NCBI GenBank assembly: GCA_052390415.1 | Contig: JBQTGY010000028.1 | Location: 1 to 47,614, forward strand | Length of the DNA: 47,614 bases | Reading direction: 5' to 3' | Source of the DNA: JANNWF01 sp052390415 | Lineage (GTDB): Bacteria > Pseudomonadota > Gammaproteobacteria > Xanthomonadales > Xanthomonadaceae | Shown: piece by piece, positions 47,469 through 47,614 of the stretch | Numbering within the stretch: position 1 is the stretch's first letter | Layout of the letters: the number at the start of each line of letters is the position of its first letter | The notes under the pieces: model-generated | The model's database searches: none | What the model saw: the letters and a program-made list of their open reading frames with translations, nothing else | What the model was told of the DNA's origin: nothing | Position numbers and translations under genes: made by a program

Positions 47469-47614
47469 CGTTGCAATTTGTCCTGCTCCATCCATTCCAA
47501 GCTCCGGCACGCGCAAAGCGCATCCCGCTTCCTCCGCGCACCTTTGTGCCTCTCTGCGTTCTCCGCGATGAATGCTCTCGCGACGCTTGGCTAGCCCGGA
47601 CATTTCATGAGGTC

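Noticed and set aside
47470..47614. CTCTGCGTTCTCCGCG-type repeat at the window end
   Set aside because: It resembles a common dispersed repeat, but only one partial copy is present and the window ends, so it cannot be supported.

Overview
The window is GC-rich gammaproteobacterial DNA carrying chromosomal housekeeping and accessory genes. A Lysobacterales (Xanthomonadales)-like host is likely. This rests on the minor-pilin set fimT-pilV-pilW-pilX-pilY1-pilE, a 41-residue zinc-free L36, a small Xanthomonas-type membrane protein after tatD, and several classes of short palindromic dispersed repeats. The placement is inference from gene content only. I saw no prophage, transposase, CRISPR array, tRNA or rRNA.

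Layout. 0.3-4.3 kb: a plus-strand run of a secreted protein, an ECF sigma factor, a cupin (ChrR-like) anti-sigma candidate, a secreted COG4315-type protein, a DUF3034 protein and an exported truncated haemoglobin. It converges on a minus-strand DUF4331 plus TPR-lipoprotein pair (4.5-7.3 kb). 7.5-11.5 kb: icmF, a fused isobutyryl-CoA mutase whose linkers carry several short palindromic repeats in frame. 11.8-15.6 kb: zinc-ribbon protein and bactofilin, an EcsC-like protein, a small secreted protein, TatD and a small membrane protein. 15.8-17.4 kb: a phytoene-desaturase-like flavoprotein. 17.4-26.2 kb: type IV pilus minor pilins and PilY1, with two divergent FimT genes, ending at a strong terminator. 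26.3-31.9 kb (minus): exonuclease I, a two-receiver/PAS/GGDEF/EAL protein and a TraB-family membrane protein. 32.0-34.6 kb (minus): agmatine-to-putrescine genes aguB and aguA, a small secreted protein, and rpmJ. 35.0-37.9 kb (plus): a translationally coupled thioesterase, zinc alcohol dehydrogenase and MFS transporter. 38.0-41.3 kb (minus): fatty-acid beta-oxidation thiolase and FadB-type enzyme. 41.7-43.8 kb (plus): OsmC-like protein, thioredoxin 2 and a MarR-GNAT fusion. 44.0-47.4 kb: GNAT enzyme and a TonB-dependent receptor with a terminator.

How the genes work together. IcmF and the beta-oxidation pair handle acyl-CoAs. The thioesterase/dehydrogenase/MFS operon may process and export a related acyl or alcohol product. 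The pilus cluster lies about 1.6 kb from a cyclic-di-GMP protein with a pseudo-receiver, a FimX-like theme. The sigma/cupin region with its exported globin looks like an envelope stress or oxidant response module.

The observation most worth following is the repeat invasion of icmF. At least four linker positions hold hairpin repeats that stay in frame. One is an exact inverted copy of a repeat just downstream of the gene. This resembles the in-frame palindromic elements known from Rickettsia. Two other hairpin elements sit between convergent gene pairs and look like REP or terminator elements.
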